Assembly (NCBI RefSeq): GCF_021390535.1
Contig: NZ_JAJUXG010000009.1
Span: 124,001-188,000, forward strand
DNA length: 64,000 nucleotides
Direction of reading: 5' to 3'
Source: Dyadobacter sp. CY312
Lineage (GTDB): Bacteria > Bacteroidota > Bacteroidia > Cytophagales > Spirosomataceae
Part shown: positions 8,262 to 18,211 of the stretch, piece by piece
Position numbering within the stretch: position 1 is the first letter of the stretch
Layout: every line of letters begins with the position of its first letter
Notes under the pieces: generated by a model
Seen by the model: the letters and a program-made list of their open reading frames with translations, nothing else
Database searches by the model: none
What the model was told of the DNA's origin: nothing
Program-made: the position numbers and the translations under genes

Positions 8262-9707
8262 CTACTGCGTTTTGATGCTGGTATACTTAATTTCCAGTTT
8301 CACCCGGCCATTAGGATTAGCCTGATCGCCAATAACAAGCCGATCAAAACTTTTTGAAAATTCGGTATTTCCATCTAACATGCTGAAACCCTGAGGTGGT
8401 ATTGGTGAAGATGTCCTTAATAACAAACCATACTTCTCGAGTGATTCGTTCTGGAGACCACTCCTGATAAATTCTGTTACATCCAAAACATAATATTGTC
8501 GGTCACTGACAAGGTCTGTGGTCAGAGTAGCCGCACCAACTCCTGTCAGTCCGGATACCGGAGAACCATTATTAGTGACGTAATCATTATTTTTATCAGC
8601 TATGTATGCATAGAGTGCAGTCGGTAAAAAAAAGGATTTGGAAAACGAGCCACGTACCGGTTCAATAATCAGCCTGGCACTATTGGCAAACGTATAGTTG
8701 AGGTATTTGTACTCATTAAGACCTGGAAAATCCAATCTTGTCATGATTCCGCTTCCGGCCTGCACAAAAGACATATTTCCGGTTTGTGAAGACGGCAATG
8801 ATGATCTGTAAGTATCAGGAAGTTTGGACAAAACAGTACCAGTTCTGTCACCCAGTGTCTGATTATAATTTGCCCACAAATTCGTAGATAATGAGTCCTC
8901 AGTTATTCCTTCTACTGCGCCAGGAGTGTGATAATATAGCCTTAATGCTGTGTTGTTTCTGGTAAAACCCACGACAGAATGGTTTCCCATGGAAGCTTTT
9001 ATCGCAAATCCTTTTAACAATTCAATCCATTGCGCATTATTGTTAATCTTGTTTGCTTTGACTGCGTCAAATATCTTCTTACCTAAAACGTCCGAAACTT
9101 TTACTCTGACCTCTACCCGCTTTTCTCCATCGCCTATAGCTCCGGATCCTTGCTTAGGTCTTGGACGAGGATAAATCTTTGCACTACCGATTGACTTCGG
9201 ATTGTAAGGCGTTGCATGATAATTATAAATTGCCTGTATTGGTGTCAGGTCTGGCTTAAGTGTTAAGTCCGAGGTCAGTTCATACACATCGACATTCATT
9301 ACCTGGGTTGTATCTCCGTAATAATAACCATCATAACGAAGCGCAAGACCAAGGGAATCATATATCGCATTTTCCGGCAGGGTTAAAGCCCTGTCACCAT
9401 CTTGGGTAGTGGTACTGAATTGAATAAAAGCAGTACTGTGCATTTTGCCCAGGTATGGATCCGAGAATTGCCCTACCAGAAGTCTGCTTGACGCACCGGT
9501 CATTAGCGAATCTAACTTCAACGTAGACAAAACAACAGAATTAGTATCTGAATATACGGCGCTAAAATCGTCCGGGTTAGGTTGAACGAAGGCATCCACC
9601 TGATCTCCCCACTGACAGGAAGCAAAAGAAAGACTCAAACCTGTTACTACCAGAAATTTAGAGACAGCCGGAGAGAACGTTTTGAAACAATAAGAAATAA
9701 ATTTCAT
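8262..9707 (-). CDS. DUF4270 family lipoprotein
   Basis: A 481-aa exported lipoprotein; the signal ends SFASC with the acylated Cys at residue 31. The body matches the DUF4270 family as I remember it: an early DDFSAVYSDTNSVVLSTLKLDS-like segment, then LLVGQFSDPYLGKMHSTAFIQF near residues 77-98 and a long beta-rich region. The family is common in Bacteroidota and has no established function. A promoter is seen just upstream on the same strand. It is divergent from the kelch lipoprotein gene across a 566-base gap and its transcript ends at the hairpin at 8203-8233. Confidence 0.8.
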   Translation of the reverse strand: MKFISYCFKTFSPAVSKFLVVTGLSLSFASCQWGDQVDAFVQPNPDDFSAVYSDTNSVVLSTLKLDSLMTGASSRLLVGQFSDPYLGKMHSTAFIQFSTTTQDGDRALTLPENAIYDSLGLALRYDGYYYGDTTQVMNVDVYELTSDLTLKPDLTPIQAIYNYHATPYNPKSIGSAKIYPRPRPKQGSGAIGDGEKRVEVRVKVSDVLGKKIFDAVKANKINNNAQWIELLKGFAIKASMGNHSVVGFTRNNTALRLYYHTPGAVEGITEDSLSTNLWANYNQTLGDRTGTVLSKLPDTYRSSLPSSQTGNMSFVQAGSGIMTRLDFPGLNEYKYLNYTFANSARLIIEPVRGSFSKSFFLPTALYAYIADKNNDYVTNNGSPVSGLTGVGAATLTTDLVSDRQYYVLDVTEFIRSGLQNESLEKYGLLLRTSSPIPPQGFSMLDGNTEFSKSFDRLVIGDQANPNGRVKLEIKYTSIKTQ

Positions 9708-9730
9708 TTAAGGCAAGAACAGTAAAAGTG

Positions 9731-9760
9731 CAAAATTATCAGATGTAACGTTAATTACAA
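9731..9760 (-). promoter_or_regulatory. Promoter of the DUF4270 gene
   Basis: On the minus strand TTG (9758-9760) is followed after 19 bases by TAATTTTG (9731-9738), a perfect TAnnTTTG box. It lies 24 bases before the start codon, giving a leader of about 17 bases. Confidence 0.6.
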
Positions 9761-10152
9761 CATGATTTATTTATTAAAAGTAAAATAATGTGAATGTTCA
9801 ACGTTGTGCAACAAAACCGGATGACCCGACGTATTGACTTGTAATCTGGTTCGAATGGTAATAACTTCCTGACTCTACCTGACAACCGACGCTGTTCCGT
9901 TTCATTTATTTATACCATACGCATGCTTTATCACAAAAGTGGCGTGAGTTAAAAAAGAAAACGCAAAATCCGGTATTCTATTTTAAAATGGATCACAAAA
10001 TGGTTGCAATCAATTCATTGAGTCCGTGTGCCATGTAACCGAAAGAAGATTTGAACAACATTGACAGTGTATTGGCGTTAAAATTAGCAGTAGGTTCGGC
10101 AAGTTTTCTAGAAAAAGTAAATATATAATTTCTGTTAGCCCGTTCAAGATGT

Positions 10153-10160
10153 TATGTTTG
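10153..10160 (+). promoter_or_regulatory. Possible -7 box for the kelch lipoprotein gene
   Basis: TATGTTTG fits TAnnTTTG exactly, but the -33 region at 10129-10132 reads TTTC rather than TTTG. The leader would be about 107 bases. Confidence 0.35.
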
Positions 10161-10273
10161 CAAAAAATTTCGTAAAAATGAAGCCGGGACAGCCGCTAGC
10201 CAAAAGCTGACTACAACATTTTTGAAAAATAATATTATTTCATTTGTAACAATTAGTCAAACCATAATTTTTC

Positions 10274-11290
10274 ATGTTTAATACTTTAAAGAAGACCTCA
10301 TTAGCCATTTTAGTAGTATCGACCTCCTTATTCCAGATCAGCTGTGACAAAGATGATACTGAGCCAGACAAATTAGGAAATTGGTACAGACAGGGCATTC
10401 CTGATTTTGAAGGTTTACCAAGAAACGGTGCCGTAAGTTTCGTGATTGGAGACAAAGGTTATATCGGAACTGGTAATTCTAATGAAGTACCTACCCTGGC
10501 ATACAAAAAAGATATGTGGTCATTTACGGGTAAAACATGGTCTCAAACTGCTGATTTCCCAGGAACAGGCAGAAGTAATGCAACCAGTTTTGTGGTAAAC
10601 AATAAAGCGTATGTTGGGACAGGGTTTGACAACAACAGCCTTGCCGCTGATTATGGCTACAAGAAGGATTTCTATGAGTATGATCCTGCTACTAACAAAT
10701 GGAAGCAAATTGCTGACTTTCCAACTACGCGTCGCCATGCCTCATCTTTTGCGCTGGGGACGAAAGGATATGTGGGGTTAGGATCAGTTGATAATTCGAC
10801 CTTATTTCAAGATTTTTTCAGCTACGATCCGGCGACCAACAAATGGGATGTGGTAGCAACTTTCACAGGTGGAAAGCGTCATGGAGCAAATGCATTTGTT
10901 TTGGGAGGAAAAGCCTACGTTGGGTTTGGACAAAGCAACTCTACTAATTCAACCAAAGATCTTTATTCATTTGACCCTGCTGCAAACAGCTGGACTCGCC
11001 TTGAAGCTTCAAATGATAATCTTACGGCAAGAGCATTTGGTTTTACCCTGGTACTGAACGACAAAGCATATATCATAGGTGGCACTGGTTCTTCCGATGT
11101 TTGGCAGTATGAGGCAGGAACCAATACCTGGACTGCCATGACAAACTTTGAAGGTGGTGCAAGAAGTTCTGCCGCAGGTTTCACATTAGGTAATGTTGGA
11201 TATTTCGGAACGGGTCTAGCTGGTTCAACTAGAGTAGATGACTTCTGGGCATTTGATCCGGCAGCTACTGTTAATGCTGACGATAACTAA
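10274..11290 (+). CDS. Kelch-repeat beta-propeller lipoprotein
   Basis: A 338-aa exported lipoprotein with the signal ending FQISC (Cys 24). The rest is a series of kelch-type blades, each with a pattern such as NGAVSFVIGDKGYIGTG or NATSFVVNNKAYVGTG followed by DFYEYDPATNKWKQIADFP; about six repeats span residues 45-330, enough for a closed propeller. Kelch propellers usually bind proteins or glycans; there are no galactose oxidase copper ligands that I can point to, so an enzyme activity is not claimed. The DUF4907 gene follows after only 6 bases and is surely co-transcribed. Confidence 0.85.
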   Translation: MFNTLKKTSLAILVVSTSLFQISCDKDDTEPDKLGNWYRQGIPDFEGLPRNGAVSFVIGDKGYIGTGNSNEVPTLAYKKDMWSFTGKTWSQTADFPGTGRSNATSFVVNNKAYVGTGFDNNSLAADYGYKKDFYEYDPATNKWKQIADFPTTRRHASSFALGTKGYVGLGSVDNSTLFQDFFSYDPATNKWDVVATFTGGKRHGANAFVLGGKAYVGFGQSNSTNSTKDLYSFDPAANSWTRLEASNDNLTARAFGFTLVLNDKAYIIGGTGSSDVWQYEAGTNTWTAMTNFEGGARSSAAGFTLGNVGYFGTGLAGSTRVDDFWAFDPAATVNADDN

Positions 11291-11296
11291 TATAGC

Positions 11297-11656
11297 GTGA
11301 ACGTCAGAAGTAAGTACAAACTAATTCTGATTTGTCTGATAGCCTTCGCTGGTGTAGCTTATTTTTACTTTTCGACACGCTCGGAAGTAAACAACGGCAC
11401 AAACAGCGAAGGCTTTCGCAATTTAAGAGCACAGACATTTGAACAGAATGGTGGCTGGGGATACCGCATCGTGCAGGACACCACAGCTTTTATAGAACAA
11501 CGAGGTATACCGGGGATTCCGGGAATGGTACCTTTTAAAACAAAGAACGAGGCTGAAACCGTAGCCTCGCTGGTCATCCAGAAATTGAAGAAAGGAACAT
11601 TCCCTCCTACAATTACCAACCAGGAGCTGGATAGCCTCTCAATTAATTACAAATGA
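11297..11656 (+). CDS. DUF4907 domain protein
   Basis: A 119-aa protein with an N-terminal membrane anchor or uncleaved signal (about residues 8-24) and a small periplasmic domain that resembles DUF4907: GGWGYRIVQDTTAFIEQRGIPGIPG followed by PFKTKNEAETVASLVIQKLKKG. Such domains, of unknown function, are often found next to kelch lipoproteins in Bacteroidota. The start is GTG at 11297, 6 bases after the kelch stop codon; no ATG fits. The terminator stem begins in its stop codon. Confidence 0.7.
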   Translation: MNVRSKYKLILICLIAFAGVAYFYFSTRSEVNNGTNSEGFRNLRAQTFEQNGGWGYRIVQDTTAFIEQRGIPGIPGMVPFKTKNEAETVASLVIQKLKKGTFPPTITNQELDSLSINYK

Positions 11657-11687
11657 AAGAAGCCTGGCAAACACCAGGCTTCTTTCA
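11654..11687 (+). terminator. Terminator of the kelch-DUF4907 operon
   Basis: A 14-bp perfect stem TGAAAGAAGCCTGG / CCAGGCTTCTTTCA with a 6-base loop, followed by TTTTACTTTTT. The first arm includes the stop codon of the DUF4907 gene. Confidence 0.85.
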
Positions 11688-11705
11688 TTTTACTTTTTAC
11701 CAACC

Positions 11706-12806
11706 TCAATCCCCTCTCACAACTTTATACGTACCAATCTGGGGATAGTGATCGGAGAACCGTACAGAATCCACGGTCCGAAACTGCAAGAGTTCAAGTT
11801 TCGATTTATCATAAAACTGGTGATCTATGCGGATAAAATAAGGTGCCTCATTAAATGTAAATCCGAAGCCACTCCCTTTTTGCTCAAAAGCATTTTTCAG
11901 AATCGACCGGCTTTTGCCATAGACGTAACTATAAGGCGTCTCGTTGAAATCACCACACACAATCACCGGATAGGGAGATGCCTTAACCCAGGATGCAAGA
12001 GCCGTCACTTCCAGTGCATGATTGGAAAAACCATGTTTGATACGTCGGGCCGTTAACTTACTTTCACGCATCAATCCTTTGAAGGTTCGCTGATTCAACA
12101 GACTATTCAATCTTAGTGTCATAGAAAACAAATGCACAGAAAGAACACGCACAGTATCTTTTCCAATCTTAATATCAGCCTGTATCATCCCATTCTGCAT
12201 TTCAAACACAGTATCCCTGGACGCCACAATCGGATATTTCGAAAATAACGCCATTCCCCAGTAACTATGCGGTTGATTAAATTTGGTCTTACCCAGATAT
12301 ACTACATCCTTATAACCCGCCCTTTCAATCGCAGCTGTTACATCCATAGCCCCCGAACCCTTGTAATTAATATATTCGGGCAAACAGAGTACATCCGCAC
12401 CCACACCTGTAACCCACTCTTTCATGCGTTCTTTATCCACGTTCAACTGCTCGGTGTTCCTGCCAGAACTGTGTTGAAAGCCATGCACGTTATAATTCAT
12501 AATTTTAAAGCTCTTTTCGTCCGGAGAAGCCTCCTGTTCTTCATCTCTCAACTGGTAGGTCCTGGACATGAAAACGCACCCCAGCAAAAGCATAACCATT
12601 GGCAACAGTACATTCTTTTTCTTTCTGGCAAACAATGATAACAACAGCATAACCAGGTGCCCCGCAATTACGATGGGAAACGACATCATAACGAAGCCCC
12701 AGAACCAGCCGTCAAACGGGAACCAATAAAGTAACGCAAAACATACGAGTGTGTACAGGACAAAACATCTATAAAAGAACGAAAAGGTACTTGTTAATTT
12801 TTTCAT
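11706..12806 (-). CDS. Endonuclease/exonuclease/phosphatase family membrane protein
   Basis: A 366-aa protein with three hydrophobic segments in the first 85 residues and then an EEP (DNase I-like) domain. The metal and catalytic motifs are visible: NYNVHGF, DVLCLPEY (the conserved Glu), the GDFNETPYS motif and the final SDHYP. The fold hydrolyses phosphodiester or phosphomonoester bonds; the actual substrate is unknown, and the membrane anchor suggests the active site faces the periplasm. An upstream in-frame ATG at 12830 would add eight residues; the ATG at 12806 (MKKLTSTF) gives the more usual N terminus. It is convergent with the DUF4907 gene and divergent from rimP. Confidence 0.85.
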   Translation of the reverse strand: MKKLTSTFSFFYRCFVLYTLVCFALLYWFPFDGWFWGFVMMSFPIVIAGHLVMLLLSLFARKKKNVLLPMVMLLLGCVFMSRTYQLRDEEQEASPDEKSFKIMNYNVHGFQHSSGRNTEQLNVDKERMKEWVTGVGADVLCLPEYINYKGSGAMDVTAAIERAGYKDVVYLGKTKFNQPHSYWGMALFSKYPIVASRDTVFEMQNGMIQADIKIGKDTVRVLSVHLFSMTLRLNSLLNQRTFKGLMRESKLTARRIKHGFSNHALEVTALASWVKASPYPVIVCGDFNETPYSYVYGKSRSILKNAFEQKGSGFGFTFNEAPYFIRIDHQFYDKSKLELLQFRTVDSVRFSDHYPQIGTYKVVRGD

Positions 12807-12865
12807 GCAGCTATTTAAAATCACCAACAAAAATAGCCTAACCTTTCAGATGATAAAACCATAAC

Positions 12866-12896
12866 TTGTACAAATGATAAAATAGTTATACCTTTG
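12866..12896 (+). promoter_or_regulatory. Promoter of the rimP-nusA-infB operon
   Basis: TTG (12866-12868), 20 bases, then TACCTTTG (12889-12896), a perfect TAnnTTTG box. The start of transcription would be near 12903 and the leader about 65 bases long. Confidence 0.65.
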
Positions 12897-12925
12897 CATC
12901 ATAATTCAAGTTGATCGGTTGATTG

Positions 12926-12950
12926 AGGGGGTCTTAAATCCCCTTTTTTA
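12926..12950 (+). terminator. Terminator-like hairpin in the rimP leader (possible attenuator)
   Basis: Five G (12927-12931) can pair with four C (12940-12943), and a run of T follows directly (12944-12949). It lies between the promoter and the rimP start, where a terminator can only act as an attenuator. The stem is short, so its strength is uncertain. Confidence 0.5.
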
Positions 12951-12968
12951 TTTGTACCATAGCCATAC

Positions 12969-13451
12969 ATGTCAATAAAAGAGCATTTAGAAGTTTTACT
13001 GAATCCGATGCTGGAGGAAGGCCGTCTTTTTCTTGTAAACATCTTAATAAAACCTTCCAAGGTAAGTCAAAAAGTAACCATTCTCGTCGATAGCGACGAA
13101 GGAATAACCATCCAGGAATGTACATCCATTAGTCGGCGTTTGGCCAAACAACTGGAAGAACTTGAAGTATTTACCGAAGCATACACACTAGAAGTATCAT
13201 CACCCGGTCTTGACCAGCCTCTCACCCTATTTCGCCAGTACCGGAAAAATATAGGGAGAAATCTTAAAGTAACTTTAAAGAACGGCGAGGTAGTTTCAGG
13301 CACTTTGACGGAAGCAGAAGAGGATCAGATCAAGATTCAGCTGCCCGAGCCTAAGAAGAAACCCAAAATAGCGGTGGATCCAGCGGAGATGATCAAAACA
13401 ATCAGTCTTGAAGATATATCGAAGGCAATGATTGAGATTTCTTTTAAATAA
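12969..13451 (+). CDS. rimP: Ribosome maturation factor RimP
   Basis: A 160-aa cytoplasmic protein needed for maturation of the 30S ribosomal subunit. It shows the N-terminal RimP domain with VDSDEGITIQECTSISRRLAKQLEE and the family signature YTLEVSSPGLDQPLT at about residues 74-88, then the C-terminal SH3-like domain (GRNLKVTLKNGEVVSGTLTEA). Length is normal. It is followed by nusA and infB in the conserved bacterial order, with gaps of 87 and 70 bases, and a promoter and a hairpin lie in its leader. Confidence 0.95.
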   Translation: MSIKEHLEVLLNPMLEEGRLFLVNILIKPSKVSQKVTILVDSDEGITIQECTSISRRLAKQLEELEVFTEAYTLEVSSPGLDQPLTLFRQYRKNIGRNLKVTLKNGEVVSGTLTEAEEDQIKIQLPEPKKKPKIAVDPAEMIKTISLEDISKAMIEISFK

Positions 13452-13538
13452 CTTTACACGGGCAGGTATCCAATCCTGATTTGTAATGAAGTATATAATA
13501 TGTTTAACTTAGTATCAGCAAATATTCTTTAACATAAA

Positions 13539-14780
13539 ATGGATAGCGGAGTATTAATAGAATCATTCGCGGAGTTTGCCAGTTCAAAAAACATTGATCG
13601 TCCAACGATGATCAGCGTGTTAGAGGAAGTGTTTCGTACCATGATCCGTAAAAAGTATGGCACTGACGACAACTTTGACGTGATCATCAACCCGGAAAGC
13701 GGGGATTTGGAAATGTGGCGGACACGTGAAATTGTTGATGACAATTCAGAAGACATCTGGGAATATAATAAAATCCCGTTGGCAGAAGCGCGTCTTATAC
13801 AGGGTGACTTTGAAGTAGGCGAAGAAGTTGCCGAAGAAGTGAAACTTGTTGAATTTGGACGCAGACTTGTTCAAACTGCCCGCCAGACCCTTATCCAGAA
13901 AATTAAAGATATGGAAAAGGAGATCATGTATGAAAAATACAAGGATCAGGTTGGCGAAATGATCTCTGGTGAAGTTTATCAGACTTTGAGACATGAGGTT
14001 ATTATCATGGACAGCGAAGGCAACGAACTTTCTTTACCACGGACTGAGCAGATATCAAAGGATCGTTTCCGCAAAGGTGAATCTGTGAAAGCAGTGATCC
14101 ATAAAGTGGACATGAACAATGGTTCTCCAAAGATTACACTATCCAGAACATCGCCTGTTTTCCTTGAAAGATTGTTCGAAGTGGAAATTCCTGAGATATA
14201 TGATGGAATTATTTCAGTAAGAAGAGTTGTTCGTGAACCAGGGGAACGTGCTAAAGTAGCTGTTGAATCTTATGACGACCGCATTGATCCGGTTGGAGCA
14301 TGTGTGGGTATGAAAGGTTCAAGGATTCACTCAATCGTGCGTGAACTCGGTAATGAGAATATCGATGTGATCAACTACACGGATAATCTTGAATTGCTAA
14401 TCAGCAGAGCGCTTAGTCCTGCAAAAGTTAGTTCGATGCAGATTGACCGCGATTCAAAACGCGTTTCAGTGTTCTTGAAGCCAGACCAGGTTTCGCTTGC
14501 AATTGGAAAAGGCGGGCAGAATATCAAACTTGCCGGTAAGTTGGTAGGTATGGAAATTGACGTGTTCAGAGATATTGAAGAGCAGAATGACGAAGATGTG
14601 GATCTTTCAGAATTCTCCGACGAAATTGAAGACTGGATGATCGCTGAATTGCACAAAATCGGTCTGGATACTGCAAAGAGTGTTCTTGCCCTGAATAAAG
14701 AAGAACTTGTAAGACGTACGGATCTCGAAGAAGAAGCTGTTGAAGAGATTCTTGATATCCTGCGTAAAGAATTTGAATAA
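13539..14780 (+). CDS. nusA: Transcription termination/antitermination factor NusA
   Basis: A 413-aa RNA polymerase-binding factor that controls pausing, termination and antitermination. Domains in order are the N-terminal polymerase-binding domain (about 1-125), an S1 domain (about 130-200), and two KH domains. The first KH has GACVGMKGSRIHSIVREL and the second LAIGKGGQNIKLAGKL. A short acidic C-terminal helical segment (EELVRRTDLEEEAVEEI) follows. The length suits Bacteroidota, which lack the second acidic repeat of E. coli NusA. It sits between rimP and infB. Confidence 0.96.
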   Translation: MDSGVLIESFAEFASSKNIDRPTMISVLEEVFRTMIRKKYGTDDNFDVIINPESGDLEMWRTREIVDDNSEDIWEYNKIPLAEARLIQGDFEVGEEVAEEVKLVEFGRRLVQTARQTLIQKIKDMEKEIMYEKYKDQVGEMISGEVYQTLRHEVIIMDSEGNELSLPRTEQISKDRFRKGESVKAVIHKVDMNNGSPKITLSRTSPVFLERLFEVEIPEIYDGIISVRRVVREPGERAKVAVESYDDRIDPVGACVGMKGSRIHSIVRELGNENIDVINYTDNLELLISRALSPAKVSSMQIDRDSKRVSVFLKPDQVSLAIGKGGQNIKLAGKLVGMEIDVFRDIEEQNDEDVDLSEFSDEIEDWMIAELHKIGLDTAKSVLALNKEELVRRTDLEEEAVEEILDILRKEFE

Positions 14781-14850
14781 TATATTTGGATGAACTGACA
14801 TTACTGTTGACTAGTCCGCAAATGCAAAACTTTTTCTATTAATTGCTAAT

Positions 14851-17800
14851 ATGGCAGAAGATAAAATGATGCGCCTTAGCCAAGTGGCACGGATCCTGAA
14901 CGTGGGAATTACTACGATCGTGGATCATCTGTCTGCCAAAGGGTATAAGGTGGAAAGTAACCCTAATACCAAAATTAATTCGGATCAAATTGAGTTTCTT
15001 GCAAAGGACTTCAAATCGGACGACCTGAGAACTTCTACGGCTCCCAGACCTACTCCGACAGAAGCACCTGTCGAAACAAAGGAAGATAAGGTTAAGAGCG
15101 ACGTGGACGGAATACTTTATTTCCGTAACAACGCAGCAAAACCCGCTGATGAAAAACCTCAGACTGAGGAAAAGGCTGAAACCGCACCTCCTGCTCAGGA
15201 AAACAGATTGCCCGGAATTAAGGTTGTTGGTAAAATAGATCTGGATGGGAAAAAACCGGTTTATACAGCTCCTGCAACTCCGGCGAAAGAACCTGTTGCA
15301 GAAACTCCAAAGCCGGTAGTTGAAGACAAGAAGCCAGAAGCGGCAGAAGTTCAACCTGTGAAGGAAGAAACAAAGCCTGAGCCAGTTGTAGTTCAGCCAA
15401 AAGCAGCAGAAGAGCCTGTGAAGGAACCTGTAGCTGAGCCTAAAAAAGAAGAGCCAAAAGTTGCTCCTGTTGAAGCGGCTAAGCCAGAACCGGTTGAAAA
15501 ATCTCAGCCAGTGGAAAAGGCACCTGCTAAAACGGAACCGGTTGTTGCAGAAACAGTGGTTGCCAAGCCAGTAGAAGCTCCTGCTCAGCCTGCAAGTGCA
15601 CCAGTGAGTGCTCCTGAGGCAAAATCGGAAGAAGCCGCTCCTGCGGAAGCATCAGGTTCCGATCTGATCGAAGCTCGCGGTGAGCAGTTACGCGGATTAC
15701 GCGTTATCGGGAAAATTGAGCTGCCATCTGATAAATTCAAGAAAAAAGATCCGGTTGCATCCAGCAGTGATACAGCCGCAGATAAAAAACGCCGCCGGAA
15801 ACGCAAGCGAATCAGAGACGGAGTGGTTACTCCCGGAGATGCGCGCCCTGCAACACCAGCGGCCGGAACAGCAACAGGTACAACGCCTAATCCCCGACCG
15901 AAAGAAGCAAATATCCCCCCCGCTACCGGAAACAGAACAGGTAATCGTTCGGCATCAGGTACTCCCGGAACTCCTGCGGCTCCTGGTACTACACCAGCTT
16001 CAACTGGTAGTGGAAATGCAGCCTCAAAAGGAGGTGCTCGCGGTGGTGCAAACAATCGTCGTGGTGGAAAACGTGAAGAAGTTTCAGACAAAGAAGTTTC
16101 GGATAACATCCGTGCAACTATGGCCCGTATGGGTGGTGGAGGAAGCAATTCCAAAGCTGGTGCACGTGGAAGAGGTTTAAGACGTCGTGACCGTGCAGAT
16201 CAGAACGATCCAAATGCACACGAAGACGAAGAAACAAAAGTATTGCGCGTAACAGAATTCGTGTCTGCCAATGATCTGGCCTCACTTATGGACGTTACAG
16301 TGCAGGAAGTTATCTCGGTTTGTATGAGCATGGGTATGTTCGTATCAATCAACCAACGCCTGGATGCGGAAGCAATCACTTTCATCACCGACGAGTTTGG
16401 TTTTGAGGTTGCCTTCATCTCAGCTGAGGAAGAGGTACAGAATGACGTGGTAGAAGAAGTTGATTCAGAGGAAAGTCTGATCGAAAGAGCTCCGATCGTA
16501 ACCATCATGGGTCACGTCGATCACGGTAAAACTTCCCTACTCGATTACATACGTAAAGAAAACGTTGCAAGTGGTGAAGCGGGTGGAATTACCCAGCACA
16601 TCGGTGCATACAGTGTTAAAACAAAAGTAGGTAAGCAGGTTACATTCCTGGATACTCCTGGTCACGAAGCATTTACAGCGATGCGTGCCCGTGGAGCAAA
16701 AGTGACTGACGTTGTTATCGTTGTTATTGCAGCGGACGACAGCATCATGCCACAAACAAGGGAAGCGATTAACCACGCACAGGTTGCAGGTGTACCTATC
16801 GTATTTGCATTCAGTAAAGTAGATAAGGCTGGTGCCAACACGGAGAAAATTCGTGAAGAACTTGCCAATATGAACCTTCTTGTAGAAGAATGGGGTGGTA
16901 AATACCAGACGCAGGAAATCTCTTCGAAGTCAGGACTTGGTATCGACGAATTGCTTGAAAAAGTACTTCTTGAAGCGGAACTTTTAGAATTGAAAGCCAA
17001 CCCGAACCGCCGTGCAAACGGAACTGTGGTTGAGGCCTCACTTGATAAAGGACGCGGATACGTTACAACTCTTCTGGTTGAAACAGGTACTTTGAAACTT
17101 GGTGACGTTGTACTTGCAGGAGCACATTTCGGAAAGGTGAAAGCCATGACGGATTATCTTGGAAGAAAACTAAAAACAGCAGGTCCTTCCATGCCGGTTC
17201 AGTTGCTTGGTTTAAACGGAGCACCTCAGGCAGGAGATCGTTTCAATGTCTTTGAAAACGAACGTGATGCCCGCGATATCGCTGTGAAGCGTGAGCAGAT
17301 TCAACGTGAGCAGACGATCAGAACACGTAAGCATATTACACTTGAAGAAATCGGTCGTCGTAAGGCAATTGGTAGCTTCCGTGAGTTGAACCTGATTGTT
17401 AAAGGTGACGTGGATGGATCGGTTGAAGCACTTTCCGATTCGTTACTGCAACTTTCTACTTCGGAAGTACAGGTTAACATCATTCACAAAGGTGTGGGTC
17501 AGATCTCTGAATCCGATGTCAACCTTGCCATTGCATCTGATGCAATCGTTATAGGCTTCCAGGTTCGTCCTTCTGCTAATGCCAAGAAAATGGCTGAGCA
17601 GGATCAGATCGAGATACGCCACTACTCTGTCATATACAGTGCGATTGACGAGATCAAGGATGCAATGACAGGAATGCTTGCACCAACGATTGAAGAGGTT
17701 ATCACTGGTAACATCGAAATTCGTGAGGTGTTCAAGATCAGCCGTATCGGTACCATTGCAGGTTGCTATGTTACAGATGGTTTCGTGAAACGCAGCAATA

Positions 17801-17991
17801 AGATCAGGATTGTTCGTGATGGTATTGTATTGCTAACAGGAGAGATCGACTCGCTGAAACGTTACAAAGATGACGTTCAGGAAGTGAGAAATGGTTATGA
17901 GTGCGGTTTGAGCATCAAAAACTTTAATGATATCGAGGTTGGTGATATCATCGAAAGCTTTGAACTACGTGAAGTAAAAAGGACTCTTTAA
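14851..17991 (+). CDS. infB: Translation initiation factor IF-2
   Basis: A 1046-aa GTPase that brings initiator tRNA to the ribosome. Residues 1-50 carry an IF2_N-like domain ([20 protein letters not shown]); residues 60-470 are low-complexity, rich in Pro, Ala, Lys and Glu and then Gly and Arg; a second N domain lies at about 470-530. The G domain has G1 GHVDHGKT (554-561) and G3 DTPGHE (601-606). G4 reads SKVD (655-658) instead of the usual NKxD. Domains II, III and C2 complete the normal C-terminal end. It is the last gene of the rimP operon and is followed by a strong terminator. Confidence 0.97.
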   Translation: MAEDKMMRLSQVARILNVGITTIVDHLSAKGYKVESNPNTKINSDQIEFLAKDFKSDDLRTSTAPRPTPTEAPVETKEDKVKSDVDGILYFRNNAAKPADEKPQTEEKAETAPPAQENRLPGIKVVGKIDLDGKKPVYTAPATPAKEPVAETPKPVVEDKKPEAAEVQPVKEETKPEPVVVQPKAAEEPVKEPVAEPKKEEPKVAPVEAAKPEPVEKSQPVEKAPAKTEPVVAETVVAKPVEAPAQPASAPVSAPEAKSEEAAPAEASGSDLIEARGEQLRGLRVIGKIELPSDKFKKKDPVASSSDTAADKKRRRKRKRIRDGVVTPGDARPATPAAGTATGTTPNPRPKEANIPPATGNRTGNRSASGTPGTPAAPGTTPASTGSGNAASKGGARGGANNRRGGKREEVSDKEVSDNIRATMARMGGGGSNSKAGARGRGLRRRDRADQNDPNAHEDEETKVLRVTEFVSANDLASLMDVTVQEVISVCMSMGMFVSINQRLDAEAITFITDEFGFEVAFISAEEEVQNDVVEEVDSEESLIERAPIVTIMGHVDHGKTSLLDYIRKENVASGEAGGITQHIGAYSVKTKVGKQVTFLDTPGHEAFTAMRARGAKVTDVVIVVIAADDSIMPQTREAINHAQVAGVPIVFAFSKVDKAGANTEKIREELANMNLLVEEWGGKYQTQEISSKSGLGIDELLEKVLLEAELLELKANPNRRANGTVVEASLDKGRGYVTTLLVETGTLKLGDVVLAGAHFGKVKAMTDYLGRKLKTAGPSMPVQLLGLNGAPQAGDRFNVFENERDARDIAVKREQIQREQTIRTRKHITLEEIGRRKAIGSFRELNLIVKGDVDGSVEALSDSLLQLSTSEVQVNIIHKGVGQISESDVNLAIASDAIVIGFQVRPSANAKKMAEQDQIEIRHYSVIYSAIDEIKDAMTGMLAPTIEEVITGNIEIREVFKISRIGTIAGCYVTDGFVKRSNKIRIVRDGIVLLTGEIDSLKRYKDDVQEVRNGYECGLSIKNFNDIEVGDIIESFELREVKRTL

Positions 17992-18018
17992 GTGGAAGTC
18001 TGATACAAATAAATATAG

Positions 18019-18051
18019 ATGACCCGTCTGAACTTGATTTGGACGGGTCAT
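18019..18051 (+). terminator. Terminator after infB
   Basis: ATGACCCGTC (18019-18028) pairs perfectly with GACGGGTCAT (18042-18051); TTGTTT follows. It ends the rimP-nusA-infB transcript. Confidence 0.8.
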
Positions 18052-18211
18052 TTGTTTAAAACGGGACAAAACCATTTAATGACCATCACTTCACCTCAGT
18101 CATTAGTCCGGGCAGGTGAGTAGCAGAGTTTCAAAATTGCCTTTTGGTTCTGCGTATACTTGCTGCAATTTTCTTACATTTATAAAAAAACTTTAGATAA
18201 GTTAACCTGTT

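Larger units (their letters stand above)
9708..10273. other. 566-base divergent intergenic region
   Basis: The region between the divergent DUF4270 and kelch genes holds the DUF4270 promoter at its left end and a weaker plus-strand promoter candidate near 10153. I see no tRNA, no convincing reading frame (only a 16-codon ATG frame at 9988-10038) and no strong hairpin. It is unusually long for this gene-dense window. Confidence 0.5.

Noticed and set aside
9841..9870. GGTTCGAAT motif resembling a tRNA T-loop
   Set aside because: The flanking five bases do not pair into a T-stem and no acceptor or anticodon arms are found.
9988..10038. 16-codon ATG frame in the long intergenic region
   Set aside because: Too short, no ribosome or promoter context, no recognisable sequence.
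15585..16154. Open 189-codon frame on the minus strand inside infB
   Set aside because: It lies opposite the low-complexity Pro/Ala/Lys region of IF-2, whose composition keeps the reverse frame open; the translation is low-complexity and matches nothing.
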